Made by a program: the position numbers and the translations under genes. This document shows, in pieces, positions 1 through 9,600 of a stretch of DNA of 33,016 bases; position 1 is the stretch's first letter; the number at the start of each line of letters is the position of its first letter. The notes under the pieces are model-generated. The model was given only the letters and a program-made list of their open reading frames with translations. It was not told the DNA's origin and searched no databases. Source of the DNA: Candidatus Coprenecus pullicola (GTDB lineage: Bacteria; Bacteroidota; Bacteroidia; Bacteroidales; UBA932). The DNA lies in the NCBI GenBank assembly GCA_018711925.1, contig DVHR01000064.1, forward strand, positions 1 through 33,016, read 5' to 3'.

Positions 1-1
1 G

Positions 2-1069
2 AACCAGAAGAACGGCCTTCTGCACTTTAAGACCGTGGATTCTGACCATATACTCTCCATAAATCCAGTATCTGTCCAGTTGGGTCTGGTTCAGTTGAAC
101 ATCCTCATCAATCTTGTTGATGTCGGATTTGATCTTATTCTCAATGATCAACAGAGTATCTTTCCCTTTGAGCAGAAGGTCGATGCGGCCGCCGCTGTTC
201 AGGTGTCCTTTTATACTGGTGTCCACTTCCCTTGACGCTGTAAAGTCTGGCCCGAGGTCGACATTGAGCACATGCTTGAAGAACTCACGCCACAGCTGGC
301 GGTATTTCATCATAAAATGATACAGCGCGTTGGAGAAGCAGTTCTCGTTGTACTGTATGCCGCAGATGTCAAAGAGTGATGGCCTGCAGCACGGCGTATC
401 TGCGTCTATTGGGATGATGACTTTCTCGTTGGACAGCTGCCAAAGAGACCCGTCATTGATTATCCTGTTCAGGATATCACTGTCTGAATCACCAATACCT
501 GTCTTCTGAGGGAAGATATACTGCGGCTGGAGATGCGGGTTGAAGTTATGTCCGTGAAGACTGATGACTTCAGTGTTCTCTGCTTTCATATAGTCATCTG
601 TGTATGACGCATCCTTGTAACGGAGAATTATCCTTTTTTTGTTACGGGGAACGAAAAAATCTTTATCGGACACTTCGTAGGAGATGAATATGTTCCGCTG
701 GTAGCTTCCCTGGAAGATGCTCAGGATGGACACGCCTCCGTATGTGATATTCTGTTGGGTGATGTACTGGTGCTGTGGATTGTATATCTCGGGTATGTCC
801 TCGTAGATGCTGCCTGTCAAAGGCCTGTCGGTACCCGGGACAAGCTTCAGGTTTTTTGCCATGGCCAGAATCTCTACACTTTTGTTGCCGATATATCTTA
901 CCAGCAGCATGCAGTCAGCTGTTTTGGCATTATTTGAAAGTCTTCCGGTCGGATTCAGATACAGGTAATGCTTGCCGTTGTCGGCCTGGAACATGTTGAT
1001 TACCTCGTGTCCCAGATTGCTCCCCAGGTATGAGCCGGCGTACATCCTGTTGATGACAATGCTTTTCAT
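2..1069 (-). CDS. PD-(D/E)XK nuclease-domain protein, C-terminus cut by window edge
   Basis: I translated this frame by hand; it is open from the ATG at 1069-1067 to base 2 (356 codons, no stop), so the 3' end lies outside the window. Residues about 1-130 form a compact domain I do not recognise (starts MKSIVINRMYAGSYLG, then NLGHEVINMF and a DNGKHYLYLNPTG stretch). Around residues 290-320 is a PD-(D/E)XK nuclease core: GGRIDLLLKG supplies the metal-binding Asp (about 297) and LLIIENKIKSD the Glu-x-Lys (about 310-312), followed by a QLDRYW helix typical of this fold. The family is associated with DNA cleavage in restriction, repair or defence. No partner gene is visible on this strand. A TATCTTTG promoter box points at it from 1355. 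Nuclease fold is well supported; target and role are unknown. Confidence 0.8.
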   Translation of the reverse strand, partial: MKSIVINRMYAGSYLGSNLGHEVINMFQADNGKHYLYLNPTGRLSNNAKTADCMLLVRYIGNKSVEILAMAKNLKLVPGTDRPLTGSIYEDIPEIYNPQHQYITQQNITYGGVSILSIFQGSYQRNIFISYEVSDKDFFVPRNKKRIILRYKDASYTDDYMKAENTEVISLHGHNFNPHLQPQYIFPQKTGIGDSDSDILNRIINDGSLWQLSNEKVIIPIDADTPCCRPSLFDICGIQYNENCFSNALYHFMMKYRQLWREFFKHVLNVDLGPDFTASREVDTSIKGHLNSGGRIDLLLKGKDTLLIIENKIKSDINKIDEDVQLNQTQLDRYWIYGEYMVRIHGLKVQKAVLLV

Positions 1070-1117
1070 TGTTAGTGTAGCTTTTGTCCGGGCGGCTCCC
1101 TGGCCGGGTTATAAAAA

Positions 1118-1309
1118 GAAAGTGTGGAGCCGGTTCGCCTGTCTTCTAAGAGGCTCTGACAAAGCCCGAACGTAAACAGACTGAAACAATCCCCACACCC
1201 GTATCGATTGTGCGAATACACAAGCCAATACAAGTGACGGTGCTGTCGATATCCTTACGTTCGTTGAAACTGTCAGATTTCTTAGAAAGGATAGTGCGAG
1301 AACACTTTC
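1118..1309. repeat. Imperfect inverted repeat, MITE-like remnant
   Basis: Two arms of about 56 bp face each other. The left arm (1118-1175, plus strand) contains in order GAAAGTGT, TTCTAAGA, CTGACA and CGAACGTAA. The right arm (1309-1255, minus strand) contains the same four blocks in the same order with spacing differing by at most 4 nt. No convincing gene lies between the arms. Arms pointing inward around a short unique core fit a degenerate miniature transposable element or the two ends of a deleted insertion sequence; a structured regulatory RNA is an alternative. No target-site duplication was identified. Confidence 0.5.
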
Positions 1310-1397
1310 ACCAATATGTACGCCGCATGCTTTTGCTTGCAGCATTGCAAAGATAGCAAATTTTACATAAACAGCACCTTTTTGAGGATTGTTTCAG
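1181..1397. repeat. 12-bp perfect inverted repeat pair
   Basis: CTGAAACAATCC occurs at 1181-1192 and its exact reverse complement at 1386-1397. The first copy lies inside the 1118-1309 element, the second outside it, so the two repeat systems interlock. The second copy is preceded on its own strand by TTCGCCT, which also occurs at 1134-1140. This suggests more than one fragment of the same repeat family in this gap. Confidence 0.45.
1348..1355 (-). promoter_or_regulatory. Bacteroidota -7 box for the nuclease gene
   Basis: TATCTTTG on the minus strand matches the Bacteroidota TAnnTTTG -7 element. It lies about 280 bp upstream of the ATG at 1069, so transcription would run through the inverted repeat element. 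No clear TTTG -33 box is seen. Confidence 0.45.
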
Positions 1398-1486
1398 AGG
1401 CGAATGTGAGAATATTATCGGTATCCGTGCGGCCCTTTTTGGCCCTGGTTTTTCAGGACAAAGTGTGCGCAGTCCTTAAATTTTGC

Positions 1487-1494
1487 TATCTTTG
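1487..1494 (+). promoter_or_regulatory. Bacteroidota -7 box for the gpsA operon
   Basis: TATCTTTG inside AATTTTGCTATCTTTGCC. The context is nearly the mirror image of the minus-strand box at 1348-1355 (ATTTGCTATCTTTGC), giving divergent promoters about 130 bp apart. The predicted start near 1500 leaves a leader of about 20-25 nt before the ATG at 1524. Confidence 0.6.
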
Positions 1495-1523
1495 CCGATT
1501 GACTAATGTAAATCGATTCGCGC

Positions 1524-2549
1524 ATGGAGCATAGACATATCTACGACAGGATGAAGGAAGACCCCGTTTTCGGGGTGATAGGAGGGGGCAGTTGGGCCAC
1601 GGCCCTGGTCAAGCTGCTGAGCGAGAACGGCAGGAGGCTCAACTGGTATATGCGCGACACTGACGCCATAGAGCATATCGAGAAGTATCACCACCATTCC
1701 AAGTACCTCACATCAGTGGAACTGGACGCTGACAGCTTCACGCTTACCAACAACATAGACTATGTGGTGGAGGAGTCGGATATCCTTATCTTCGCCATTC
1801 CTTCGGCCTATTTCCTGAAGGAAGTGTCCAGGGTGACGGCCTCCTATGACGGCAAGATGCTCATCTCGGCGGTGAAGGGCTTTGTCGGGGAACGTTATCT
1901 GACTGTGGCCGAGTATTTCCACCACGACCACAAGGTGCCATTTGACAGGATAGGGGTCATCAGCGGGCCGTGTCACGCCGAGGAGGTCGGTATGGAGAGG
2001 CTGTCTTATATAACCGTCTCGTCCAAGCATCAGAAGGTGGCCGAGTATCTGTGCGGCTTTTTCAAGAACCACTACGTCAATACCATAGCCGGTACGGATA
2101 TCTATGGCGTTGAGTATGCTGCCGCCCTGAAGAACGTATATGCCGTAGCAGCCGGTATCTGTTACGGCATCGGTTACGGGGACAATTTCATGGCCGTGCT
2201 CATTGCCAGCTGTTTCCGGGAGATGAAGGAGTTCATCAACGCTACGAATCCGGACAGCGGCAGGAATACCTCCCGCTCTGCTTATCTGGGAGATCTGCTG
2301 GTAACCTGCAATTCGCCTTTCTCGCGCAACCGCAACTTCGGCAGTATGCTGGGCAAGGGATATTCGGTACAGACTGCTCTCTTGGAGATGAACCAGGTGG
2401 CCGAGGGACTGTACGCCTCAAAGGCCATTCACGAGATCAACGGCAAGTACGGGGTTGAGATGCCCATCGCCGATGCCGTGTACTCGATACTGTACGAGAA
2501 GAAGCATCCGGTCCAGGTGATGCGCCGCCTGGAGGACTGTCTGATGTAA
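1524..2549 (+). CDS. gpsA: NAD(P)-dependent glycerol-3-phosphate dehydrogenase
   Basis: Cytosolic enzyme that reduces dihydroxyacetone phosphate to sn-glycerol 3-phosphate, the backbone precursor for phospholipids. The 341-residue protein has the family's usual size. The Rossmann dinucleotide-binding loop GVIGGGSWATAL is at residues 17-28, followed by AVKGF (Lys118), the SGPCHAEEV motif near 148-156, and the catalytic lysine in AALKNVYAVAAG (Lys203). The family helical C-terminal half follows. A second in-frame ATG at 1551 (residue 10) would remove a nine-residue extension before the Rossmann strand and is an equally plausible start, since there is no Shine-Dalgarno sequence to decide. First gene of a probable gpsA-pgi-addB-addA transcript; 25 nt separate it from pgi. 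Confidence 0.95.
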   Translation: MEHRHIYDRMKEDPVFGVIGGGSWATALVKLLSENGRRLNWYMRDTDAIEHIEKYHHHSKYLTSVELDADSFTLTNNIDYVVEESDILIFAIPSAYFLKEVSRVTASYDGKMLISAVKGFVGERYLTVAEYFHHDHKVPFDRIGVISGPCHAEEVGMERLSYITVSSKHQKVAEYLCGFFKNHYVNTIAGTDIYGVEYAAALKNVYAVAAGICYGIGYGDNFMAVLIASCFREMKEFINATNPDSGRNTSRSAYLGDLLVTCNSPFSRNRNFGSMLGKGYSVQTALLEMNQVAEGLYASKAIHEINGKYGVEMPIADAVYSILYEKKHPVQVMRRLEDCLM

Positions 2550-2574
2550 GTTTAACAATAAAAATATCTGAATT

Positions 2575-3876
2575 ATGGTAAATGTCAATTTCAAGCCTTC
2601 CGAGGAATATGTAGAGAAGGCTTTTGCGGCTTTTGATGTACTGGAAGGCAGGAAGGGAAGGGGTAGTGATTTCTTAGGATGGATGGATATCCCCTCCGAT
2701 ACTCCGGCCCAGATAGTGGACGGATGCTGTGACATAGCGGACGAGTGGAGGCAGAAGGGGGTTGAGGTGGCCGTAGTCATCGGCATCGGAGGCTCCTATC
2801 TCGGAGCAAAGGCAGCCATTGCGGCTCTGTCGCATTCTTTCGGTATGAACCGCAAGGGAATAGAGGTGGTCTTCGCCGGTTTCAATCTTTCCGAGGAATA
2901 TCACGCGGAGCTGCTGGACTATATCAGCGGCAAGTCGGTGGCTGTGATCGTAATATCCAAGTCCGGCACCACTACCGAGCCGGCGGTGGCTTTCAGGATT
3001 ATCAAGGAGCACATGGAGGGCAAATACGGCAGGGAAGAGGCCGCTTCCAGAATCGTGGCCGTGACCGACAAGGCCCGTGGTGCGCTCAAGAGTCTGTCGG
3101 ACCAGGAGGGGTACAGGACATTTGTCATCCCTGACAATGTGGGAGGCCGTTTCTCTGTGCTGACCCCGGTTGGCCTGCTGCCCATAGCTGTCGCAGGGTA
3201 TGATATCCGGGCATTGCTCAGGGGTGCTGCCTCCATGCAGAGGATATGCTCTGAGAGGGACGAGCACAATCCGGCCCTGCTTTATGCCGCGGCCCGCAAT
3301 GAGCTTTACGACAGCGGTAAGAAGGTGGAGATTCTGGTCAGCTACAATCCCAAGCTCCAGTATTTCGGAGAGTGGTGGAAGCAGCTTTTCGGTGAGTCCG
3401 AGGGCAAGGAGGGCAGGGGAATATTCCCGGCTTCGGTCAATTTTACCACAGACCTGCACTCGATGGGGCAGTATATCCAGGAAGGAGAGCGGATGCTCTT
3501 CGAGACTGTCGTGTCCGTGGAGCATTCCGGCAGGGAACTTACTATATGCGATGATCCTCAGAATCTGGACGGACTCAATTTCCTCTCCGGCAAGCATCTG
3601 GAGCATTGCAACAGGATGGCCGAGACTGGTACGAGGCTGGCTCATGAGGACGGCGGAGTGCCCAACGGCAGAGTGACAGTGGAGCGTATCGACGAGTTCT
3701 GTCTCGGCGAGCTCTTCTTCTTCTTTGAGAAAGCCTGCGGCATATCGGCCTATATGCTGGGCGTCAATCCTTTCGACCAGCCGGGTGTGGAGGCCTACAA
3801 GAAGAATATGTTCGCTCTTCTGGGCAAGCCCGGATATGAGGCTCAGGCAGAGGCCATAAGGGAAAGACTCAGGTGA
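2575..3876 (+). CDS. pgi: Glucose-6-phosphate isomerase
   Basis: Interconverts glucose 6-phosphate and fructose 6-phosphate in glycolysis and gluconeogenesis. The 433 residues include the sugar-phosphate-binding loop VISKSGTTTEPA (about 127-138), PGI signature 1 DNVGGRFSVLTPVG (about 187-200) and PGI signature 2 ending FDQPGVEAYK (about 399-408). The active-site GGSYLGAKA region is near residue 65. Length is typical of the shorter bacterial form. It follows gpsA by 25 nt, and its TGA stop overlaps the GTG start of addB by 4 nt, which suggests translational coupling of a central-metabolism gene to a repair nuclease. Confidence 0.97.
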   Translation: MVNVNFKPSEEYVEKAFAAFDVLEGRKGRGSDFLGWMDIPSDTPAQIVDGCCDIADEWRQKGVEVAVVIGIGGSYLGAKAAIAALSHSFGMNRKGIEVVFAGFNLSEEYHAELLDYISGKSVAVIVISKSGTTTEPAVAFRIIKEHMEGKYGREEAASRIVAVTDKARGALKSLSDQEGYRTFVIPDNVGGRFSVLTPVGLLPIAVAGYDIRALLRGAASMQRICSERDEHNPALLYAAARNELYDSGKKVEILVSYNPKLQYFGEWWKQLFGESEGKEGRGIFPASVNFTTDLHSMGQYIQEGERMLFETVVSVEHSGRELTICDDPQNLDGLNFLSGKHLEHCNRMAETGTRLAHEDGGVPNGRVTVERIDEFCLGELFFFFEKACGISAYMLGVNPFDQPGVEAYKKNMFALLGKPGYEAQAEAIRERLR

Positions 3877-6692
3877 GAAAGGAGTTTCTCAGGAGTGTGG
3901 CGGAGCGCTTTCTGGCTGAGACAGGAGGCGAACTGAGGGGGTATACTTTCGTGTTCCCCAACCGCCGCTCGTCCCTGTTCTTTCGGAGATACCTCGGAGA
4001 ATCGGTCTCCAGAGCGGTTTTCTCCCCGCGTCTGACCAATATCAATGACCTTTTCTCGGCTCTTTCCGGCCTGCGTTCCCTGGACAAGATAACCCTGCTT
4101 CACCGGCTTTACACCGTGTTCAAGGACAGGCTGGAGGGGTTCTCCGAGAGCCTGGACGAGTTTATCTACCGCGGAGAAGTGATACTCAATGACTTCGATG
4201 ATATCGACAAGTATCTTGTGGATGCGCGGAGGCTTTTCGCCAACATCTCTGACATCAAGGAGATAGACAGCCGTTATGACTATCTCTCGGACAATCAGCG
4301 CAAGGCGATAGAGCATTTCTGGGGGGTGTTCATAAGGAACAGGAACGGGGATAATGAGCGGCAGTTTATGAGTATGTGGAGCGTAATGTATGACATATAC
4401 GCTTCGTTCCGATCCAGGCTCATGTCCAATGGGGAGGCGTATGAGGGCATGGTCTACCGCTCTGTGGCCGGTCGTCTCAAAGATGAGGATGCGGCTCTGA
4501 TGGAGCGTCTGGAGCGTTACGGCAATATCGTATTCGTGGGACTCAACGCACCCAACAGATGCGAGCGGCAGCTTTTCGATACTCTCCGCAAGTCCGGAAA
4601 GGGGGATTTTTACTGGGATTATTACGGGGATGAGATAAAGGACAAGGCCAACAAGTCCTCTCTCTTCATGGAGGACAATGTCAGCCGTTATCCGTCGCGT
4701 TATCCTCTGCCGGAGGACGGCGGTCTGTGTGAGTCCCGTCCTGAGATTACGGCGGTCTCTGTGCCGTCAGCAGTAGGTCAGGCCAAGTACGTGCATGAGA
4801 TTCTGAGGAAGATAGTCGCGGAGTCCGGCACTGTGGATCTTTTCTCCACAGCCGTGCTGCTCCCCGACGAGCAGCTGCTTTTTCCGTTGCTCAACTCCCT
4901 GCCGGAGGAGGTCTCCCCCGTCAATGTGACGATGGGTTATCCGTTGGCGCACAGCAATGTGTCCTCGTTCATCTCGTCGGTGGCCTCCATGCAGGAGAGG
5001 CTCAGAGTCAGGGACGGGCAGGTGTGCTTTTATTTCCGGGATGTGCTCAACGTGCTGTCCCATCCCTATGTCGGGGAGGCCTTGCACGGGCGGGCGGCTG
5101 AGCTGAGGAGCGGGCTTATAAAGGAGAACCGCATATATCCTCCGGCGTCAATGCTGACGGGGGAGGACACGCTGCTGTCCCTGATATTCAAGGATGCCTG
5201 TACGCCCGGAGTCCCGGTCTCCGAGTCCATGTCGGATTATCTTCAGGCTATACTGGATGCGGTGGCGGCAGGCGCCGATCGTGTTGACAGGGAGTTCCTG
5301 ATGGGATACAGCCGCAGCCTCAATCTGCTGCGCTCCCTGAGCATGGACATACGCAAGGACACTTATTTCCGTCTGCTGCGCAGGGTTGAGTCCTCGGTCT
5401 CCATACCTTTCAGCGGAGAGCCTCTGGACGGTCTTCAGATTATGGGACCGCTGGAGATAAGGGCCCTGGATTTCGAGAACCTGATTATCCTTTCGGTCAA
5501 CGAAGGCACTTTCCCCTCCCGAAACACGGCATCGTCCATGATACCCTACAACCTGCGCAGGGGCTTCGGCCTGCCCACATACGAGTACCAGGATTCCATA
5601 TCGGCCTATCATTTTTACCGCAGTATCTGCCGTGCCCGCAAGGTCTGGCTGCTAAGCGACAGTCGCAGCGAGGGCCTTAAACCGGGGGAGGAGAGCCGCT
5701 ACATCAAGCAGCTGGAGTATCATTTCCATTATCCTGTAAAGCGTCTGACCGTGACATTCGGCATTACGGGAAGTCCGCTGAGGGATGTGCCGCCTGTGTA
5801 CAAGACCCCGGAGATGCTGGACAGGCTCTCCCGCATGGCATTCTCGAACTCGTCCCTGCAGATGTGGCTGAGCTGTCCGATGCGCTTCTATTACCAGTAC
5901 GTGCTGGGCCTGAAAGAAGAGGAGGATATATCGGAGGGGATGGACAACGCGGCTTTCGGGACTTTATATCATTACGTGATGCATGAACTGTATGCTCCTT
6001 TCATGGGACATGCGGTGGACAAGGATACTCTTCTGAGACTTGCGGCAGACGAGTCACACATAAGGTCTGTGGTGGAGCGGGGATTCTTTGATGCGGATAA
6101 TGGCTTGGGCCTTAAGGAGATAACCGGACGCAACCGGATTGCCGGTGCCTTGGTCAGTAAGCTCGCAAGCCGGACGCTTGTCAATGACTCGGAGCTGGCT
6201 CCGGTAACGGTCAAGCTGCTGGAGGAGTCCAAAAGGGCGTCTTTCAGGACAGACGGGGGCCGGGAGGTGAGTCTCACGGGTATATTCGATCGTGTGGACA
6301 TGGCCGGCGGAAGCCTGAGAATAGTGGACTACAAGACCGGAGGCGAGCATTTTACCTTTAAGGACGGGAATGTCGACAACCTCTTTGACGCGGAAATACA
6401 TGACCGCGGCTCGCATGTGTTTCAGCTGATGCTCTATCTGCTGATTCTGGACAGGCAGGAGCGGCGGCTTTTCGATGATGTGGAGGATGTCGTGCTGGAG
6501 ATTTACTATACGAAGAATCTGCATTCGGTTAAAAGGACGTGGATGGTGGTCACGAAGGAACAGTTTGAGCACTTCCGGGAGAAACTGTCGGGTCTCATAG
6601 ACGCGATACTGGACCCGGGGATTCCCTTTACGGCATGTGAGGACGGAAAGGCCTGCGCCTATTGTCCATTTACCGCAAAATGTAATAGATAG
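3873..6692 (+). CDS. addB: AddB-like PD-(D/E)XK exonuclease subunit with Fe-S cysteines
   Basis: Probable AddB half of the AddAB helicase-nuclease that resects double-strand ends and loads RecA. The start is GTG at 3873, overlapping the pgi stop. The 939-residue protein begins with the family's YTFVFPNRRSSLFFRRYL segment. A degenerate helicase-like core follows, with GLQIMGPLEIRALDFENLIILS and NEGTFPSR near residue 520-550. The C-terminal nuclease has LTGIFDRVD (about 805) and LRIVDYKTGG (about 816), the Asp...Asp-x-Lys of PD-(D/E)XK. Four cysteines fit the AddB iron-sulfur staple: one in SCPMRFYYQYV (about 667) and C928-x2-C931-x5-C937 at the extreme C-terminus. No Walker A lysine motif was seen, as expected for AddB. 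addA follows after 6 nt. Confidence 0.88.
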   Translation: MRKEFLRSVAERFLAETGGELRGYTFVFPNRRSSLFFRRYLGESVSRAVFSPRLTNINDLFSALSGLRSLDKITLLHRLYTVFKDRLEGFSESLDEFIYRGEVILNDFDDIDKYLVDARRLFANISDIKEIDSRYDYLSDNQRKAIEHFWGVFIRNRNGDNERQFMSMWSVMYDIYASFRSRLMSNGEAYEGMVYRSVAGRLKDEDAALMERLERYGNIVFVGLNAPNRCERQLFDTLRKSGKGDFYWDYYGDEIKDKANKSSLFMEDNVSRYPSRYPLPEDGGLCESRPEITAVSVPSAVGQAKYVHEILRKIVAESGTVDLFSTAVLLPDEQLLFPLLNSLPEEVSPVNVTMGYPLAHSNVSSFISSVASMQERLRVRDGQVCFYFRDVLNVLSHPYVGEALHGRAAELRSGLIKENRIYPPASMLTGEDTLLSLIFKDACTPGVPVSESMSDYLQAILDAVAAGADRVDREFLMGYSRSLNLLRSLSMDIRKDTYFRLLRRVESSVSIPFSGEPLDGLQIMGPLEIRALDFENLIILSVNEGTFPSRNTASSMIPYNLRRGFGLPTYEYQDSISAYHFYRSICRARKVWLLSDSRSEGLKPGEESRYIKQLEYHFHYPVKRLTVTFGITGSPLRDVPPVYKTPEMLDRLSRMAFSNSSLQMWLSCPMRFYYQYVLGLKEEEDISEGMDNAAFGTLYHYVMHELYAPFMGHAVDKDTLLRLAADESHIRSVVERGFFDADNGLGLKEITGRNRIAGALVSKLASRTLVNDSELAPVTVKLLEESKRASFRTDGGREVSLTGIFDRVDMAGGSLRIVDYKTGGEHFTFKDGNVDNLFDAEIHDRGSHVFQLMLYLLILDRQERRLFDDVEDVVLEIYYTKNLHSVKRTWMVVTKEQFEHFREKLSGLIDAILDPGIPFTACEDGKACAYCPFTAKCNR

Positions 6693-6698
6693 AGAGTT

Positions 6699-9600
6699 AT
6701 GTTGGAAATATGGAAAGCGTCAGCCGGTTCGGGCAAGACCCACAAACTGGCGGGAGACTATATCAGGGAACTGCTTTCGGGGGGGACAGACCGTTACAAG
6801 CATATCCTCGCCGTGACTTTCACCAACAAGGCCACGGGCGAGATGAAGCAGCGTATCCTCAAGGAGCTCAATACTCTGGCCTCCGGCGGTGAGTCGCCTT
6901 ATATAGAGGAACTGAAGAGGCTGGAGAGGTTCGCCAAAGTGCCTGACTCCGACAGGGAGCAGGCGGTACGGGCCCATGCGAAAGCTGTACTGTCGGAGAT
7001 TCTCAACGACTATTCGCTCTTCAATATCAGTACCATAGACCGTTTCTTCCAGCAGGTGCTCCGCTCTTTCGCGCTGGAGACCGGACATTTTGCCTCGTAC
7101 AGTGTCGAGCTCAATGACGGCAGTGTGCTTGCCATGGCAGTGGATTCTCTTATGAACTCGCTGGACGACAACGCGGAGCTGCTGGACTGGCTTATAAAGT
7201 TGTCGGAGGAGGCCGTGATGGACGGGCGGGACTGGAACAGCGTGCCCCAGCTGCTGCGCCTCGGCTCGGAGCTGTTCAATGAGCCGTACAAGATTGCGGT
7301 CAGCGGCATCGGAGAAGGGCTTCCCGGACGTGAGAAGATAGTCCGTTGCAGGGATAAGATGCAGGCTATAACCGAAAGTTTCAAGACTGAATCCAAGGCG
7401 ATGGCCGACAGGGCATTTGCCATAATGGGCAGATACGGGCTCGATGTTGAGGACTTCAATGGCGGCAAGACCCGCTCGTTCATGAAGTATTTCCAGAAGC
7501 TGCATTCAGGCAAGTATGAGATGCCCTCGGACACTTTTGTGAGGATGGGGGAGGAGGAACCCTCGAAATGGTGCTCGTTGTCCGGCAAGTCCAAGGCCGG
7601 CTCTGTTGCGCAGGCCTATGCTGACGGGCTTGCGGCTCTGGTGCGGGAGCTCTCCGGTCAGGCCTGGCGCGCCCGTCTGAAAGAGTATTTCACCGCACAG
7701 GAGATATTGCGCAATCTGACTGTGACGGGGATTCTGAGCGACATCGAGAAGGAAGTGATGGAGTATTGCCGCCGCAACAACTTAGTGCTGCTGTCGGATA
7801 CCCCCAAGTTCCTGTCGGATATCATAGACGGCAGCGATACGCCGTTTATATACGAGAAAGTGGGCTGCAGGATAGACAATTACCTGCTGGACGAGTTCCA
7901 GGACACTTCCCGGATGCAGTGGGACAATTTCAAGCCGCTGATAAGGGACAGTGTGGATGCCGGGCATTTCTGCATGGCCGTGGGGGATGTCAAGCAGAGT
8001 ATCTACAGATGGAGGGGCTCGGACTGGAAGCTGCTTGACAGCGGTATTGAGAAGGAGTTAGGCTCGGGCAGGTGCAGGAAGGACACGCTGCGTTACAACT
8101 GGCGCAGCTCGGCCGAGGTGGTGAGGTTCAACAATGACTTTTTCCAGTCTCTGGAAACTTCCGGAGAGGACGGTTTTCTCGGAGGCATATATGCCGATGC
8201 GGCTCAGGAGATACCTCAGGCGGGCATCCGTCCGTCGGGGCATGTGTGTGTGACATTTGTGGACGGGGAGACGGCGGCTGTGGGGGATGAAGTGTACATG
8301 CAGAAGATACTGGATGCTGTCAACAGGTTGATAGCCAACGGCTACCGTCCGGGGGACATAGCCTTCCTGGTCCGTACCCGGGCAGAGGGAGCAGCCATGT
8401 CGGATTATCTGATATCCAAGGGTTTCAGCATTATGACAGAGGATTCGCTGAAGATATCCTCATCGCCTGCTGTCCGGCGCGTAGTGGACAGGCTGAGGCA
8501 GATGACGGGCAGTGCGGAGGTGCTTCAGGATGTTCCGGATAATATGCTGCAGGAGAAATCCCTGTATAATATCTGCGAGGAGCTGCTCCGCTCCGGAGGT
8601 GATGCTGTCGAGGACGGCGGTCCGGCTTTTCTTGCGGCTTTTCTGGACAGTGTCATGGAGTATGTCGGTACGGAGGGCTCGGATATAACCGGTTTCTTGG
8701 AGTGGTGGGATACTGAGGGCCGGGACCGCTCGGTGTCCGCTCCTGAGGGCCGGGACGCGTTGAGGGTAATCACCATCCATAAGTCCAAGGGCTTGGAGTT
8801 CAAGGCTGTAATAGTACCGTTTTTCCAGATGCGCCTGTATCCAGCCGGCAATTTCTCCAAGTATATCTGGTGCGGGTGTGATGAGCCGTCTTTCAAGATT
8901 CTGCCGGTATATCCTTTAGAGTTCCGCAGCAGCTTGGATCAGACGTATTTTCAAAAGGAATATAAGGAAGAGAAGCGGTTGTCCGCCGTGGATGCTGTGA
9001 ACGTGTCGTATGTGGCCTTTACAAGGGCGGAGCGGGAGCTGTTGGTGTTTGCGCAGGCTCCGTCCTCGCCCAAGACTGAGGCCTCCTCGGTGTCCGGTCT
9101 GCTGTACAGGCATCTGCGCTCTGAGCTCGTGGACAATGTCTATGAGAGCGGATCGTGGACTTTTCAGTCTTATGGCCGGGATGCCGGATGTGCTTATGAC
9201 GACAGTGTGGGCGTGCTTCCGTCCGTGCCCGTAGGGAACAGGCTGCAGCTGTCCTTCCCGTCCGGAGAGTTTTTCCCGGAGGACGGTTCACGGTTGAGAG
9301 GTATAGTCCTGCACGATATCATGTCACGGGTGGAGGTGGCGGAAGATTTGGACTCCTCATTGGGCCGGGCGGTGGCTGCCGGCCTGCTTGCGGAGCGGGA
9401 TGAGGCTGACGTACGCGCTCACCTGTCCGGTATGCTGGAGTCGGTGAGGCCGCTGCACTGGTTTGACGGGACGTATTCGGTCATGACTGAGATGCCGATA
9501 ATCGCTCCGGGAGGTGACAGTTACCGTCCGGACAGGATTATGTATGCCGGCGATGAGGCGATAGTGGTGGACTATAAGTTCGGAAAAGTCAGGAACGGCC

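Noticed and set aside
1109..1345. 78-residue minus-strand frame in the gap before gpsA
   Set aside because: It lies almost exactly over the inverted repeat element, has no recognisable protein features and is probably chance.
2674..3645. Long antisense frame (323 residues) over pgi
   Set aside because: A shadow of the codon bias of pgi; the plus strand has full catalytic motifs and the antisense has none.
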